Below are positions 14,101 through 23,063 of a stretch of 64,000 nucleotides of DNA, piece after piece. How positions within the stretch are numbered: the stretch's first letter is position 1; each line of letters begins with the position of its first letter. Source of the stretch: Luidia sarsii (lineage: Eukaryota > Echinodermata > Asteroidea > Paxillosida > Luidiidae); assembly GCA_949987565.1 (NCBI GenBank), contig OX465113.1, forward strand, positions 7,686,551 to 7,750,550, written 5' to 3'. A program made the position numbers and the translations under genes. Under the pieces are notes generated by a model. That model made no database searches and was not told the DNA's origin. It saw only the letters and a program-made list of their open reading frames with translations.

Positions 14101-17100
14101 CCTCCCAACGCGCAAAGTGGATCTGACATTCACACACCTTTTAAAAGAATGGAATATTAAAGGATGGAGTCTCAAAGAAAGTGATCTAAGCCTGTAACCA
14201 GTTTGAACCCAGACCTCTCTGCATAACCAAGCGCATACATGTAAGGTGCCAATAGACTCATTAATACAACTCCTCAAGTACACTTTCCAACAGCTAAAGT
14301 AGTGAATTGAATCAAATATAGACAATACAACTATTACAATCATTTTGAGTCGACTAGAAACTAACCTCGAGTAAATCCTTACAACGTTGCACAAATGCAT
14401 CCACCTGAGCAAAGATACTACTTTGGTCTAGTACCCATCCTTCAGAAGAAAACTTATGATGCATCTGTCTCACCTACAAAATTGGAAAATTTAACATTTT
14501 AAAATTAATAATCACAATGACAAAGCACACTCACTGATCTTTAGTAACTCATTTAGAGCACTTACTAGATAAGATTTGATCTAGCATGGTGAAATTGATA
14601 TTTCTCAGGCATGACTAGAGAGGATGCCTGACTAAGGTACAGATCAAAGTTACAAATATTGTAGAAAGAACTGTATATCCTCAAAACAGTTGCTCTTCAT
14701 TGATGTCTATGCCATTTCATGTAAATATTTATGCCAACAGAGTTGAAATATGTATACATGTAGGGTAGGTTCTATAAATTTCAGGCTCATAATTACATGG
14801 GCCACAATAATTATGGCTATAACAAACATTTCTAAAGCACTTATCAAACATTTCTAAATCATTAAAATATCAAAATATTGTTGTGAAGGCTGCGGCAGTT
14901 GTTGTGGAGGCTGCGGCAGTTGTTGTGGAGGCTGCAGCAGTTGTTGGGGAGGCTGCGGCAGTTGTTGTGGAGGCTGCGGCAGTTGTTGTGGAGGCTGCAG
15001 CAGTTGTTGTGGAGGCTGCGGCAGTTGTTGTGGAGGCTGCGGCAGTTGTTGTGGAGGCTGCGGCAGTTGTTGTGGAGGCTGCGGCAGTTGTTGTGGAGGC
15101 TGCGGCAATTGTTGTGGAGGCTGCGGCAGTTGTTGTGGAGGCTGCGGCAGTTGTTGTGGAGGCTGCGGTAGTTGTTGTGGAGGCTGCGGCAGTTGTTGTA
15201 GAGGCTGCGACAGTTGTGGAAGCTGCGGCAGTTGTTGTGGAGGCTGTGGCAGTTGTTGTGGAGGCTGCGGCAGTTGTTCTGGAGACTGGGGCAGTTGTGG
15301 CGGCTGCGGCAGTTTTTGTGGAGGCTGCAGCAGTTTTTGTGGAGGCTGCGGCAGTTGTTGTGGAGGCTGCGGCAGTTTTTGTGGAGGCTGCGGCAGTTGT
15401 TGTGGAGGTTGCGGCAGTTGTTGTGGAGGCTGCGGCAGTTTTTGTGGAGGCTGCGGCAGTTGTTGTGGAGGCTGCGGCAGTTGTTGTGGAGGCTGCGGCA
15501 GTTGTTGTGGAGGCTGCGGCAGTTGTTGTTGAGGCTGCGGCAGTTGTTGTGGAGGCTGTGGCAGTTTTTGTGGAGGCTGCGGCAGTTGTTGTGGAGGCTG
15601 CGGCAGTTGTTGTGGAGGCTGCGGCAGTTGTTGTGGAGGCTGCGGCAGTTGTTGTGGAGGCTGCGGCAGTTCGTCGTCGAAACCTGCTTTACGGAAGCAG
15701 TTGGCAATGGAATCTGGCTTTACGGCTCCCCAGGCCGTGTGGACCATATTGAAGGCCTGTAAGATGTCGATGGGCTTTGGTGTTTTCCCGGCGTTGTAGG
15801 CATTGAGGAGAGTCTGGACCAGCTTGCGACAGTAATGAACCTTTGTGTTCATTATCACACCTTGGTCCATAGGCTGAAGCTGTGATGTTGTGTTCAAGGG
15901 CAGGAACTGAAGGGTGATGGCATTAAGGTTGGGGACTTTCGGATGGGCTGCGCAGTTGTCAACGAAAAGAAGAACTTTTCCCTTTTGCCAGGGAAACTTC
16001 TTGTCAAGTTGGCGAATCAACCATTCACGCCTTCCGGTTGGCATGGTAGCAGACTGGCAGATACGTCATGTTCTTGAAACAACAAGGTTCCTTGAACTTT
16101 CCGATGAGGAGAAGTTTAAGCTTCTCTGTACCATCCATGTTGGCGGAGAGCATGACGGTAACTCGCTCCTTGCTTTGCTTGCCACCATGGCATTGCATGC
16201 TCTCCCTTGAATGCCATGGTTTTATCGGGGGTGAGCCGATAAAAGAGGCCAGTCTCATCTACGTTGAAATGTCTCTCAGTGCAAACCCATGCAAGAGGCG
16301 GAGAATTGTTTCTTTCAGCCAGTTCGTAATGGTGACCGGCTCGACGCTGTTGCTCTCCCCACAAATCAGTTTGTTCATGATGCAGTGGCGTTCCTTGAAG
16401 CGGGATAGTCACCCGGAACTGGCTTTGAAGGACCCGTGCCCCATCATCTGCGATAGCTGATCTACTTTCTCTCGCAGCATGGGGCCGTTGACGGGAAGAT
16501 TCTTGGCTCGGGTCCCACGAAACCAATGGAGTAGGGCCTCCTCGACATCTTCAAATGTGGCAGTGCGATATCTGTTGCGAGATGGTTCGAACTTTAAAGA
16601 CTCAGAGCTTGAAATGATGCCTTCTCTGTTCTTCAGGATGGTTGCCAGGGTACTAGAAACGATCCCGTACTGGCGCACAACATCAGCCTTCTTGCATCCG
16701 GCATCGACGGCCCTGATGATTTCCATCTTTGTCTCGATGGAATATTCCTTTTGCTTGTTCTTGATTGAAGCCATTGCAGTAACTTGAAACTGTTGTCTCG
16801 ATGAAGTACGATAAACGTATGGATCCTTGGAGAAAATCATCATCCCTATATCCCCAGTTTGCCGACTTTGATACGAAATAACAAAAGACACGGTGCATTT
16901 TTTTTCTAAACAAGCCAACAACAGGTAGCATTAAAAATGTACGTCTCCGATGCTAGGGCGGCAACACTAAAGGCCATTTCCCCACTTCTGAATGCCCGGC
17001 CCTCTATTGTGTGTTCATGAATAAAAAAAGAAAGAAAGCCAAGTGAGAGCGTGCTGACACGTGGTGCGTTAGTCACCAGCCTTGTCGCACTAGTGGAAAC

Positions 17101-20100
17101 CGCAGCGGGGGGGGGGGGGGGGGATTAGCGACTTGACTTGACTGCACTGATTATAACCACCGTCCCATTGAACTTATTGAAAATCGGCGAGATGAAATAA
17201 CGTTGGGTTGAACTTATAAAGTCTGTCACCAGCCTTGTTGTGCTAAGCGTAGGGAAACTGCAGCGGGGGATTAGCGACTAGACTCACTGCGTTGAATTTA
17301 TTGAAGATCGGCGCGATGAAATAACGTTGGGTTGAATTCTTTTACAAACTATTGATTCTCAAGCTTATATGGAGCCTACGATGACCGTTTCTGTAGTGTC
17401 GAAAAGATGTCGTTGTAAATGGGTAGAGAACAATGGTTTTGCTCGCCTGGGGTCGGCCAAAATTGTCATTATAGCCGAGTTATCGTTATCCCCGTGCACG
17501 TTATAACTAAGTTTTCCCCCATAGTATCGGGACTGGGAAAATGCACTTGTTAAATCCGGGTTATCGTTATGGCCGAGCTCGTTATAATGGGAGTTGACTG
17601 TATATGATAAAAACAGTCAATGATTTGTTCTTAAAGTATCTAGGTGCCAGAAGCAAGCAGCCTGGTCCATACATATAGACAGCGGTTTTGTCCCACTCCT
17701 AACTTGGACTTGAGTTTGGTTTGTTGATCCAATTTTGTCTATTAAAGGTACAGGTTAAAAGTAAATGTCATGAAGTACATTCAGTAACATATATTTGCTT
17801 ATCTTTGTTTCTTTTATTTACTAGTACAAGACTACAGGTACTTACATATGTGTAGGTTTCCTTCCATGCAATACAGCAATCAATACTCTGATGAAGGCTC
17901 CTCATTGATGATTTTACATAGCCGTCAAATAGCTTATCAAGAGAAATTTCTTTGCAGCATCGATGTATAATCTCATTGCTAACCTAAAATGTATGAAACG
18001 ATCATCAGGATCAATGCAACGTATCCCCTTGAGTAGATGTTTTGTTTAGGTCTCATACGGGGTGGACTTTAGAAAAAATGTGTACACTTACTGATATAAA
18101 CTCTTGCATTTGTTGTCTGCATCTATAACGTTTGTTAAATACATCAACATAACATACATATTATATTCTAGTATGGATGTAGGTTATTATGATGGGAGAT
18201 CTCATTCAAGCCAGCAAGGCTTAACTGATTGTATAAAAACTTTACACTTAAATTAATAATTCAATGAATATCACCTGTAAATTTGTAATAATTATGCAAA
18301 CATTTTGCAAATTGGTTACTGACTAAAATGTCCAAAAAGCGAACATCAAAAATTAGGAGGGCCTGTCATTTTGCTCATAGCAGGACTTTTCTCTGGTATT
18401 TTGTGCAACATCTGCATCTTCTTTGCACAGAATGATTGCTAGTATTGGTTCACATACAGGACACTTGCAGTGCCCAGATAGTAAATGTCCAAATTCAATT
18501 TCATTTATGCAAATTGTTTCCATACCAATGGCTTGCTTGTCTTAAATTGTGACTTGCCTACATCTCTCAACAACCATGGGAAGAGGAAGGGGCCCGAGTT
18601 CTTGTTAGACCATGGATAATTATTAAATACTGGTCTTCAAATTTAGTTTTTTTGCACAAATAAAATAAAAAGTGGGTAATAATAAACGTGGGAGGAGGAG
18701 GAGGAGGAGTAGGAGGAGGAGGAGGAGGAAGAGGAGGAGGAGGAGGTACAGTAGTGGAAAAGTCAACTAAAGCAATTCCTGCCCATGAAATATCTTATTC
18801 AATACACTTTACCAGGACATTCTATCAGAGCCAATACAATAGTATTTATGTTTTGTGGGAAGATAATGAATACCAACCTTTCTGAAGAGACCAGTGAGTC
18901 TTTCTCTGCTCTTGTAGTGTTTAGAGTTGACCCAAATCATTCTGATCAGGTTAATTATCTTCGTAAGCATTGGGGGAATGTCAGCTGGCTTGGCTTTAGA
19001 CAGGTCTTCACATGGTTCTTTCAGGGTTGATAGAAATTTCAAATTACTTTGCGCCTGCTCTGACCCATCCTAAAACCACAAACAAAGCAAAGTGTCACAG
19101 TTGAAGTGGCTACCTTAAAACAAATGTGTACAAACAGATACATGTACAATTGTAAGTGTTGCTCTAATTATTACCATAATTTTTAAAAATTCAGAAGGTA
19201 TCATATTTTGATCGTAGCATGACAATTCTTAAAGGCTTCCTCTGCCTTTGAGAAATGTCCTGGTGGATCATGCTACCCTTATGTGAAGGAATCCGATGGA
19301 ATCTGTCACTGTGGAGATAACCAAATGAAATGTTGAGTTGATGTAAAACATTGATGATTGTATCCATTGCTATACACATTTAAAACCAAAACACGACAAA
19401 ACCACCAATGGCAAAGTAGGCTAACCGTATATTACATGAAGCGGTTTAAAGATAACATTACCTGGATCTGCTTGGATAGCTTTCTGAAGGAAGCAACATA
19501 GGATGACTTTGACAACTCCAAAATGGTCTGAATTCTCAGCACACCATCCTTTCTCAATTGTTCACTGATTCCAGACAAATCAACACAACGATTATGCCAG
19601 AAGGCAATTTCCTCTAATGGCCCAGAATTTTCGGATGTTTCAATGGCATCTTGAGAGGCAAGCACTTCTTTGATTTGGCGAGTCCAGTGTACCATGGCAG
19701 CTGCAATAAATAAGGCAAATAAAATCATCTTTTATTAATGAAAATGGGTAACAGGTATAGCAATCATTCAGACTGGGCCAGCATGGTTTCTATTCTCTTT
19801 AATGCAATTTGCCAATGGCTGCTCCAATATCCTTTGCTGTCAGGTCAGCCTAACTGGTCATGGGTGCCTGAAGGCATCTTTGTCGATTGACTTACAATTT
19901 TGAGAAATTGTTTACTCATTAGGTTTTTAATGGTGAAGTATATGTAGAGGATAAAATTGGATGGACATTGATAAGTACCACTAAGAATGGAGTGAGTGAG
20001 GTAGATGACAAGAGTAGTCTTTAAGTGACATTAATGTCTTGTTGTATTTAACAGGGATGTATTCTAGCCTGCAACTCACTCTCTAGTCTTTGCACAAGCT

Positions 20101-23063
20101 CCTTATTCTTGGCAGCAATCTCTGGAGAGAAATGAAGGCCTTCATTTGGTATGTACAGTACAGTATGTCCTTGGATTTTGTAGTGTGTATCCGTTAGACT
20201 TGCCATGAAACGATGCAGTTGAGCAGAAAAGTCATTTTTAATACCTGAAAGAGTTAAGGAAAATCTGCAGACGGATTACCACCAAATTCAATATCTTAAA
20301 AAGTAAAATTAGTTAAATACTACCTAAATAATATGAATGCTTGACTGATTCTCACTTGACTATAAGTATACCTTTGTCAAGTTAAAGGTTCAATCTGATT
20401 GGTTATGCACCAAGTGAAATTTTACTCAAAACAACCAAGATCTGATTTGATTGAAAATGCACGATATCATCCTTGATGTTGACTCAAAGAAAGCAAACAT
20501 ATGTACATGTAATAGCTTGTTTCAGTTTGGCATCATAAACAGAATATTGATCTCAAAATGTTCCTTTTGTGCATATTTTTATTGCACACATGCATTCCAA
20601 AATTGTTTAATGCATGGAAACCATTGTTTTGACTGTGCATTTCATGCAACTACTCATGCTATAAACATTGTTCCGTCTTCTAAATGATCATAATCTAAAG
20701 TTGTATTAAATGGCCATAAATCAAAATTGGAAATCTCTTTTTTTTAACTGAGAGATGCAAATTACACTTTCTCCTTCAGACACATTGCTTACAAACTTCC
20801 AGGGATATGTATGCTTTGAATAAGAGGGGAAATGATCTGTGGTTGGGCAAGGCTATAATAATTACAGGTTTTTAAAGCATCAATTCAGTACAGTTAATAC
20901 ATAAATCAAAACCAGCAATGTATAGGATCATGAATGATACAATGAAAAAGGATACTGTCTGGCCAGGATGTATTCTCAAAGAAAAGTGGTGCATATATAC
21001 TTTGCATTAGCCTCAGAAGGCTTTCAATGTGACCACTCTTGACAGAGCCATATTGTACGACCTTGTCAATGTTAGAAGAATTCACTGCAACCCCTTCCTT
21101 GAGTATAAAGTAGCATAACTCTTCAACGGATTGTGTGGGGATTTTGGTGTCCAAGGTCAGACCCATTTGTGGATCCACAAAAATTACCAACAAACGTGAT
21201 TGAATGTTAGTCTTGAAGAAATCATCTATGTAGTCAAAATGCTCAGAGGTCCACATGTCTTCTTTCAAAGCACTGAGAACTGAATGCTCTTTTACATAAG
21301 CAATCTGAAATAAAAAGAAATGTTAAATTTTAGTACATGTTTATAAAGGATTTTACAGTTACCCATGTTGAAATCATTAAACACATAAAGGAAAAATATT
21401 GAATGGGAAATTTGAAACAATTTATGAAAACATGGAAGAAAATTTGACTGGCCCGACTTTGAATACAGGCCTCTGGTTTAGTGTACCAGTTTTCTTTGGT
21501 GCTTTCAAGATTCATATCTACAAAAAAAGTGAATCAAAAAACTTTTAACACAATTTTTCAAAATGGCAAAGAAAACTTGGACTGGACTGGGATTGAACCT
21601 GAGAACTCTGGTTTTGCACACCAGAGCTCTAAACATCCGAGCTATCCAGTCCTTAGATGATGGCCTTCCCAAATAGTCAACTACCAAGTCTTTGCCAGGG
21701 TGAGGGCGCCAGCCAGAAGCATTCAACCTTTAACTGACATATATCTCCAGGGATCACACCCCTGCTTTAATTCAGAATTCAGATACAAACAAACAACAAA
21801 TGGTTGCAATCCTTGCTACAGCAGCTGGTGCCCCCACCCTGGCAAAGTCTAATTTACTTTTTGGAAAGGCCACCATCTAAGGGCTGGATAACTCAGATGG
21901 TAAGAGCACTGGTTCTCCAAACCAGAGGTTTTGGGTTCAAATCCCAGTCCAGTCAAAGATTTAATTCCCATTAAAAAATAATAATAATAATTTACCACCC
22001 AACCTTCTGACGTGTTAAAGTTACCGTACATCAAACAAAATAAGGTATTAAACTACATGTACATATACATGTACATTGTATGCCTGAAACAACAGGGAGT
22101 GGCTACATGTGCCCCTAGCAAATAAAAAGAGAGAACTGAACCAGCTTAGGACATGCAAGGCATGCGCAATTGGTATAATCGAAAATGTTTGACAGCTCTT
22201 CTTTCACAACAAGATAAGAACAAATAAAATTCTAATGCATTATTTCTAATGCATTAGTGGCAATGTTGAGAGATGCATGAGTATTACAAAGTCAACAGGC
22301 TCTGGTGTTGCTTCATTTGGTGCTGTCATAATGACTTCATTGTTGGCTGTATGTAGCTCCTGATGCGCAGCCAATGGGTTCTCTATTCCACCATTAGATA
22401 CGTGTTCTCCATTGCTTTCAGATGGTTCGACAACATCTAAAAAGTGAAGGATAAAATGACAATCGACCCATTGGATTTGCAAGTTCATAAGAGTATACAT
22501 AAAATTTGTTTTCAAAATTCAGAACATTCTCAAAACTTTAAATTTAACACATTTGCAATTATTCGACATCAAATATCATACATGTTGTAGTTATGGATAT
22601 AACAATATGAAATTCAAAATGAGCACTAGCCACGCCAAATGGACTACTATAAGTATTGGCTATTTAAAATCCCTCACTCGTGTCAAATGGACTACTAAAA
22701 GCTTCTCCATATATGAAGGGCAAGCAGTAGGATCCCCTCCTCACCTTCCCCAAGACCCCAACCAGAAATGATGTATCACTAACAAAACCATGCTTGGCTG
22801 GTTGTACCTCACATGTCTGGTTATGCCCTTGACACGGGATAGCTTCATTTGCCTTGCTGGGAGCACTTGCTATTAGCTCTACAGGTTAAGTTGAGTGAAG
22901 CAGACTCAAAAGTTCATCTACATGTACTAGTATAACTACCTTGTGATCCATCATTTTGTAGGATTTTCCTGTTGTCAGGACTACTTCCCTGCTGGTCCTC
23001 TTCATCCTGCATTCTGCTAGTGGGCGTTGTGTTGCCACTTAAAGCTTTTTCATGCTCACTCAT
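213..23063 (-). CDS. DNAH2: Axonemal dynein heavy chain 2, 5' part (16 exons)
   Basis: This gene encodes the heavy chain of an inner-arm ciliary dynein, the ATP-driven motor of the axoneme. Only the N-terminal tail (residues 1-971, DHC_N1 region) is in the window; the linker, AAA ring and microtubule-binding stalk lie beyond the left edge. Exons on the minus strand run 22940-23063, 22288-22436, 20956-21304, 20080-20244, 19462-19700, 18878-19069, 17846-17983, 14366-14473, 13932-14137, 11991-12120, 11542-11724, 11106-11320, 10469-10615, 2668-2824, 2218-2457 and 213-383. All junctions are GT-AG and the phases add up to one open frame of 2913 nt. Segments such as [35 protein letters not shown] and [19 protein letters not shown] match what I know of DNAH2 orthologues along the whole length. 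The start ATG at 23061-23063 is the first in-frame Met upstream of exon 2. Long introns hold mobile elements, but no exon is broken. Confidence 0.96.
597..640 (-). repeat. tRNA-derived SINE scrap (B box)
   Basis: On the minus strand there is an intact B-box-like GGTTCGAACCC with a short T-arm stem, inside DNAH2 sequence after exon 16. No full cloverleaf can be drawn, so this is a SINE remnant rather than a tRNA gene. Confidence 0.35.
2158..2191. repeat. TAA/ATA trinucleotide microsatellite
   Basis: About eleven uninterrupted copies of a TAA unit lie 26 bases downstream, in gene sense, of DNAH2 exon 15, close to the splice donor. Confidence 0.9.
2218..2457 (-). CDS. DNAH2: DNAH2 coding exon 15 (residues 835-914)
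   Basis: Eighty codons in phase 0 including [13 protein letters not shown] and [15 protein letters not shown]. The donor GTGAGT lies just beside a TAA microsatellite (2158-2191) in the next intron. Confidence 0.96.
2668..2824 (-). CDS. DNAH2: DNAH2 coding exon 14 (residues 782-834)
   Basis: One base completes the Arg codon, then [17 protein letters not shown] and [13 protein letters not shown]. It ends in phase 0 after YASK. Confidence 0.96.
3348..3528. mobile_element. Small MITE-like inverted-repeat element
   Basis: Seventeen-base inverted ends (GGCTCCGGCTTTGTCTC against its complement with one mismatch) flank about 147 bases without coding capacity in the large DNAH2 intron. Family and target duplication are not clear. 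Confidence 0.45.
4675..4764. repeat. Inverted pair of Penelope terminal motifs
   Basis: The GCCTGACGTTT..GATCC..GGACC..CTCAAAGGC motif (4675-4713) is followed at once by its reverse complement (4729-4764). The same motif ends the other Penelope-like copies of this window, so this is a back-to-back pair of their terminal repeats, followed at 4780-4830 by another shared tract (GTCAGTAAGCAGTTTGCAAC). Confidence 0.65.
4866..5080 (+). mobile_element. One end of a pogo/Tigger-type DNA transposon
   Basis: The sequence begins CAGTTGAACCTCGTTAATAC, a typical terminal repeat of pogo/Tigger elements, and continues with non-coding subterminal sequence. The other end is missing because Penelope sequence starts at about 5084. 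Confidence 0.5.
5084..5570 (+). mobile_element. 5'-truncated Penelope-like fragment
   Basis: The translation to 5260 repeats the C terminus of the element at 7549-10025 ([22 protein letters not shown], here with substitutions). It then runs through the same pyrimidine-rich 3' region with two tandem copies of an approximately 55-bp unit and ends in the terminal motif at 5516-5553. It is only the last tenth or so of an element. Confidence 0.75.
5571..6913. other. DNAH2 intron, no gene seen
   Basis: AT-rich sequence. The short frames here have no recognisable domain and no splice context consistent with DNAH2. Confidence 0.55.
7549..10025 (-). mobile_element. Penelope-like retroelement nested in the TTAA element
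   Basis: The insertion is bounded by the 12-base duplication GATTTGAAAATG (7537-7548 and 10026-10037), a normal length for target-primed insertion. It is 5'-truncated (right end) and keeps the reverse transcriptase, the GIY-YIG endonuclease and a 3' region with tandem purine-rich units (7770-7870) and a terminal motif at 7620-7649. Confidence 0.85.
7915..10011 (-). pseudogene. Penelope-like RT / GIY-YIG endonuclease, one stop codon
   Basis: The frame reads from the truncated 5' end (10011 or beyond) to a stop at 7915 and is broken by one in-frame TAA at 9598-9600; the two parts are 137 and about 559 codons. RT motifs include LPKIHK, GRPIISG, the GTAM box (here followed by D instead of the usual G) and the catalytic YIDD about 200 residues into the second part. 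The C terminus has the GIY-YIG-type nuclease expected of Penelope-like elements ([16 protein letters not shown]). The enzyme would copy the element RNA at a nicked genomic site. Because of the stop, the missing N terminus and the GTAM change it is very likely inactive, though only lightly decayed. Confidence 0.9.
10469..10615 (-). CDS. DNAH2: DNAH2 coding exon 13 (residues 733-781)
   Basis: Encodes [15 protein letters not shown] and ends LLVVRDYN plus two bases of Arg. It is followed by the largest intron in the window (2825-10468), which holds several mobile elements. Confidence 0.96.
11106..11320 (-). CDS. DNAH2: DNAH2 coding exon 12 (residues 662-732)
   Basis: Begins [17 protein letters not shown] and ends MLDMNFD plus two bases. 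The donor is taken as GTAGGT at 11100-11105 because only this choice keeps phase with exon 13. Confidence 0.94.
11542..11724 (-). CDS. DNAH2: DNAH2 coding exon 11 (residues 601-661)
   Basis: Sixty-one codons in phase 0, from [18 protein letters not shown] to RIDRSMK, with a conserved [12 protein letters not shown] helix. Confidence 0.95.
11991..12120 (-). CDS. DNAH2: DNAH2 coding exon 10 (residues 557-600)
   Basis: Encodes [20 protein letters not shown] through HLSSRE. The first base completes the split Arg codon and the exon ends in phase 0 at a GTACGT donor. Confidence 0.95.
12354..12420 (+). repeat. Degenerate Penelope terminal motif
   Basis: CTTTGAGAAAGGACCTGCT follows a shared tract at 12275-12330 (TTACTGACTAAAATGACC), as in other Penelope copies. 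The GAAAC part is lost. Confidence 0.5.
12568..12672 (+). pseudogene. THAP zinc-finger fragment
   Basis: From ATG 12568 a short frame reads [14 protein letters not shown] and then [10 protein letters not shown] before a TAA. This fits the start of a THAP DNA-binding domain: Cys-x4-Cys followed by F-H-x-x-P. THAP domains start P-element-type transposases and some host regulators. The later Cys/His pair and AVPF box are not visible, so this is a fragment, antisense to DNAH2 inside its intron. A mobile origin is likely but not shown. Confidence 0.45.
12890..13260 (-). mobile_element. Decayed Penelope-like RT fragment
   Basis: The minus strand reads [17 protein letters not shown] and [17 protein letters not shown], matching the region after the YIDD box of the element at 7549-10025. 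A further weakly similar stretch lies at 13150-13260. Several stops and deletions make it non-functional. Confidence 0.75.
13932..14137 (-). CDS. DNAH2: DNAH2 coding exon 9 (residues 489-556)
   Basis: Contains [21 protein letters not shown] and TWHDDYN. It ends two bases into an Arg codon completed by exon 10. Confidence 0.96.
14366..14473 (-). CDS. DNAH2: DNAH2 coding exon 8 (residues 453-488)
   Basis: A 36-codon exon in phase 0 encoding the highly conserved [16 protein letters not shown] segment and ending KDLLE. Confidence 0.97.
14880..15672. repeat. 21-bp minisatellite, about 38 copies
   Basis: The unit GGCTGCGGCAGTTGTTGTGGA repeats head to tail, with single-base variants and a few 15- to 18-base units near 15200-15300. 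Because 21 is a multiple of three, several frames on both strands stay open. In the transposase frame it reads LPQPPQQ, continuous with the transposase C terminus, and stops at 14854. Confidence 0.97.
15672..16774 (-). pseudogene. Tigger-type (CENP-B-like) transposase
   Basis: ATG 16772-16774 starts [16 protein letters not shown], a pogo-type N terminus with a CENP-B/psq helix-turn-helix (about residues 5-60), then a second HTH region to about residue 120. An in-frame TGA at 16409-16411 stands where the family has Trp, just before LSRFKERHC. Frames then shift near 16330-16360 and 16050-16120. The DDE-type core is recognisable as [22 protein letters not shown] and LQPMDQGVI, i.e. all three acidic positions are kept. 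After [12 protein letters not shown] the protein runs straight into the minisatellite. It would have cut and pasted the element but is broken at three or more places. Confidence 0.88.
17072..17338. repeat. Tandem duplication of about 153 bp
   Basis: GTCACCAGCCTTG at 17072 and 17225 start two copies, both ending in GATGAAATAACGTTGGGTTG. The first copy contains an expanded G tract (17107-17123); the second lacks part of the middle. Confidence 0.8.
17846..17983 (-). CDS. DNAH2: DNAH2 coding exon 7 (residues 407-452)
   Basis: A 46-codon exon in phase 0 beginning [19 protein letters not shown] and ending WKETYTY. Donor GTAAGT is strong. The next intron (14474-17845) holds the Tigger transposon. 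Confidence 0.95.
18359..18395 (-). repeat. Penelope terminal motif, degenerate
   Basis: Complement of the CTTTGAGAAAGGTCC..GATCGAAACGTCAGG motif with several changes, next to the shared tract TTACTGACTAAAATGTCC at 18317-18334. Confidence 0.55.
18690..18747. repeat. GGA-rich microsatellite
   Basis: About nineteen imperfect GGA units in a DNAH2 intron, interrupted by GTA and GAA. Confidence 0.9.
18878..19069 (-). CDS. DNAH2: DNAH2 coding exon 6 (residues 343-406)
   Basis: Exactly 64 codons in phase 0 at both ends. It contains [24 protein letters not shown] and [10 protein letters not shown], conserved in DNAH2-type tails. Confidence 0.96.
19462..19700 (-). CDS. DNAH2: DNAH2 coding exon 5 (residues 263-342)
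   Basis: The exon carries the hallmark DHC_N1 start: [23 protein letters not shown], then DLSGISEQL. This is the most diagnostic exon for a dynein heavy chain tail. It ends in phase 0. Confidence 0.97.
20080..20244 (-). CDS. DNAH2: DNAH2 coding exon 4 (residues 208-262)
   Basis: The exon contains the conserved [11 protein letters not shown] motif and ends KELVQRLE plus one base. Donor GTGAGT lies at 20074-20079. The split codon completes correctly with exon 5. Confidence 0.94.
20956..21304 (-). CDS. DNAH2: DNAH2 coding exon 3 (residues 92-207)
   Basis: This is the longest exon in the window, 349 nt. It encodes the first conserved block of the DNAH2 tail, with [16 protein letters not shown] in its first half and FFENTSWPD at its end, where a codon is split after one base. 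Confidence 0.93.
21579..21745 (-). repeat. tRNA-derived SINE, copy 1
   Basis: A tRNA-like head on the minus strand (21652 down to 21579) has an A box (GGATAGCTCGGATG), an anticodon-like hairpin CTGGT/ACCAG and a B box (GGTTCAATCCC). It is preceded by CACCCTGGCAAAGACTT..GGAAGGCCATCATCTAAGG, shared with the facing copy at 21820-21985. Confidence 0.7.
21820..21985 (+). repeat. tRNA-derived SINE, copy 2 (facing copy 1)
   Basis: Plus-strand tRNA-like head 21881-21954 with GGATAACTCAGATGG, CTGGT/ACCAG and GGGTTCAAATCCC. The upstream tract CACCCTGGCAAAGTCT is shared with copy 1, so the two form an inverted pair with about 75 bases between. Confidence 0.7.
22288..22436 (-). CDS. DNAH2: DNAH2 coding exon 2 (residues 42-91)
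   Basis: This exon is bounded by an AG acceptor above 22436 and a GT donor at 22286-22287. It takes two bases to complete the codon split from exon 1 and ends in phase 0. It encodes a low-complexity acidic linker ending PEPVDF. Sequence conservation is weak here, so the call rests on splice sites and phase. Confidence 0.75.
22940..23063 (-). CDS. DNAH2: DNAH2 coding exon 1 (residues 1-41)
   Basis: The exon starts at ATG 23061-23063 ([10 protein letters not shown]) and ends in a GT donor at 22938-22939, leaving one base of a split codon. The sequence is hydrophilic, rich in Ser, Asp and Glu, and probably disordered, as is usual for the variable N terminus of DNAH2. The start is inferred from frame and phase only; I see no clear promoter. 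Confidence 0.75.

Larger units (their letters stand above)
14854..17605 (-). mobile_element. Tigger/pogo-type DNA transposon with minisatellite 3' end
   Basis: The transposase reading frame (16774 down to 14854) sits in DNAH2 intron 7. A terminal repeat is visible at about 17577-17601 (complement CAGTCAACTCCCATTATAAC). The opposite terminal repeat, expected left of 14880, is not found; a 21-bp tandem array occupies that position. A partial tandem duplication (17072-17338) lies in the non-coding part. Confidence 0.7.

Noticed and set aside
14883..15762. Long open frames on both strands through the 21-bp array ([21 protein letters not shown] repeats)
   Set aside because: They follow automatically from a 21-base repeat without stop codons. 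Only the minus-strand frame reading LPQPPQQ joins a real transposase.
21579..21954. Functional tRNA genes
   Set aside because: Acceptor stems are weak, the two heads belong to the same repeat and pair with shared non-tRNA flanks; they are SINE heads.
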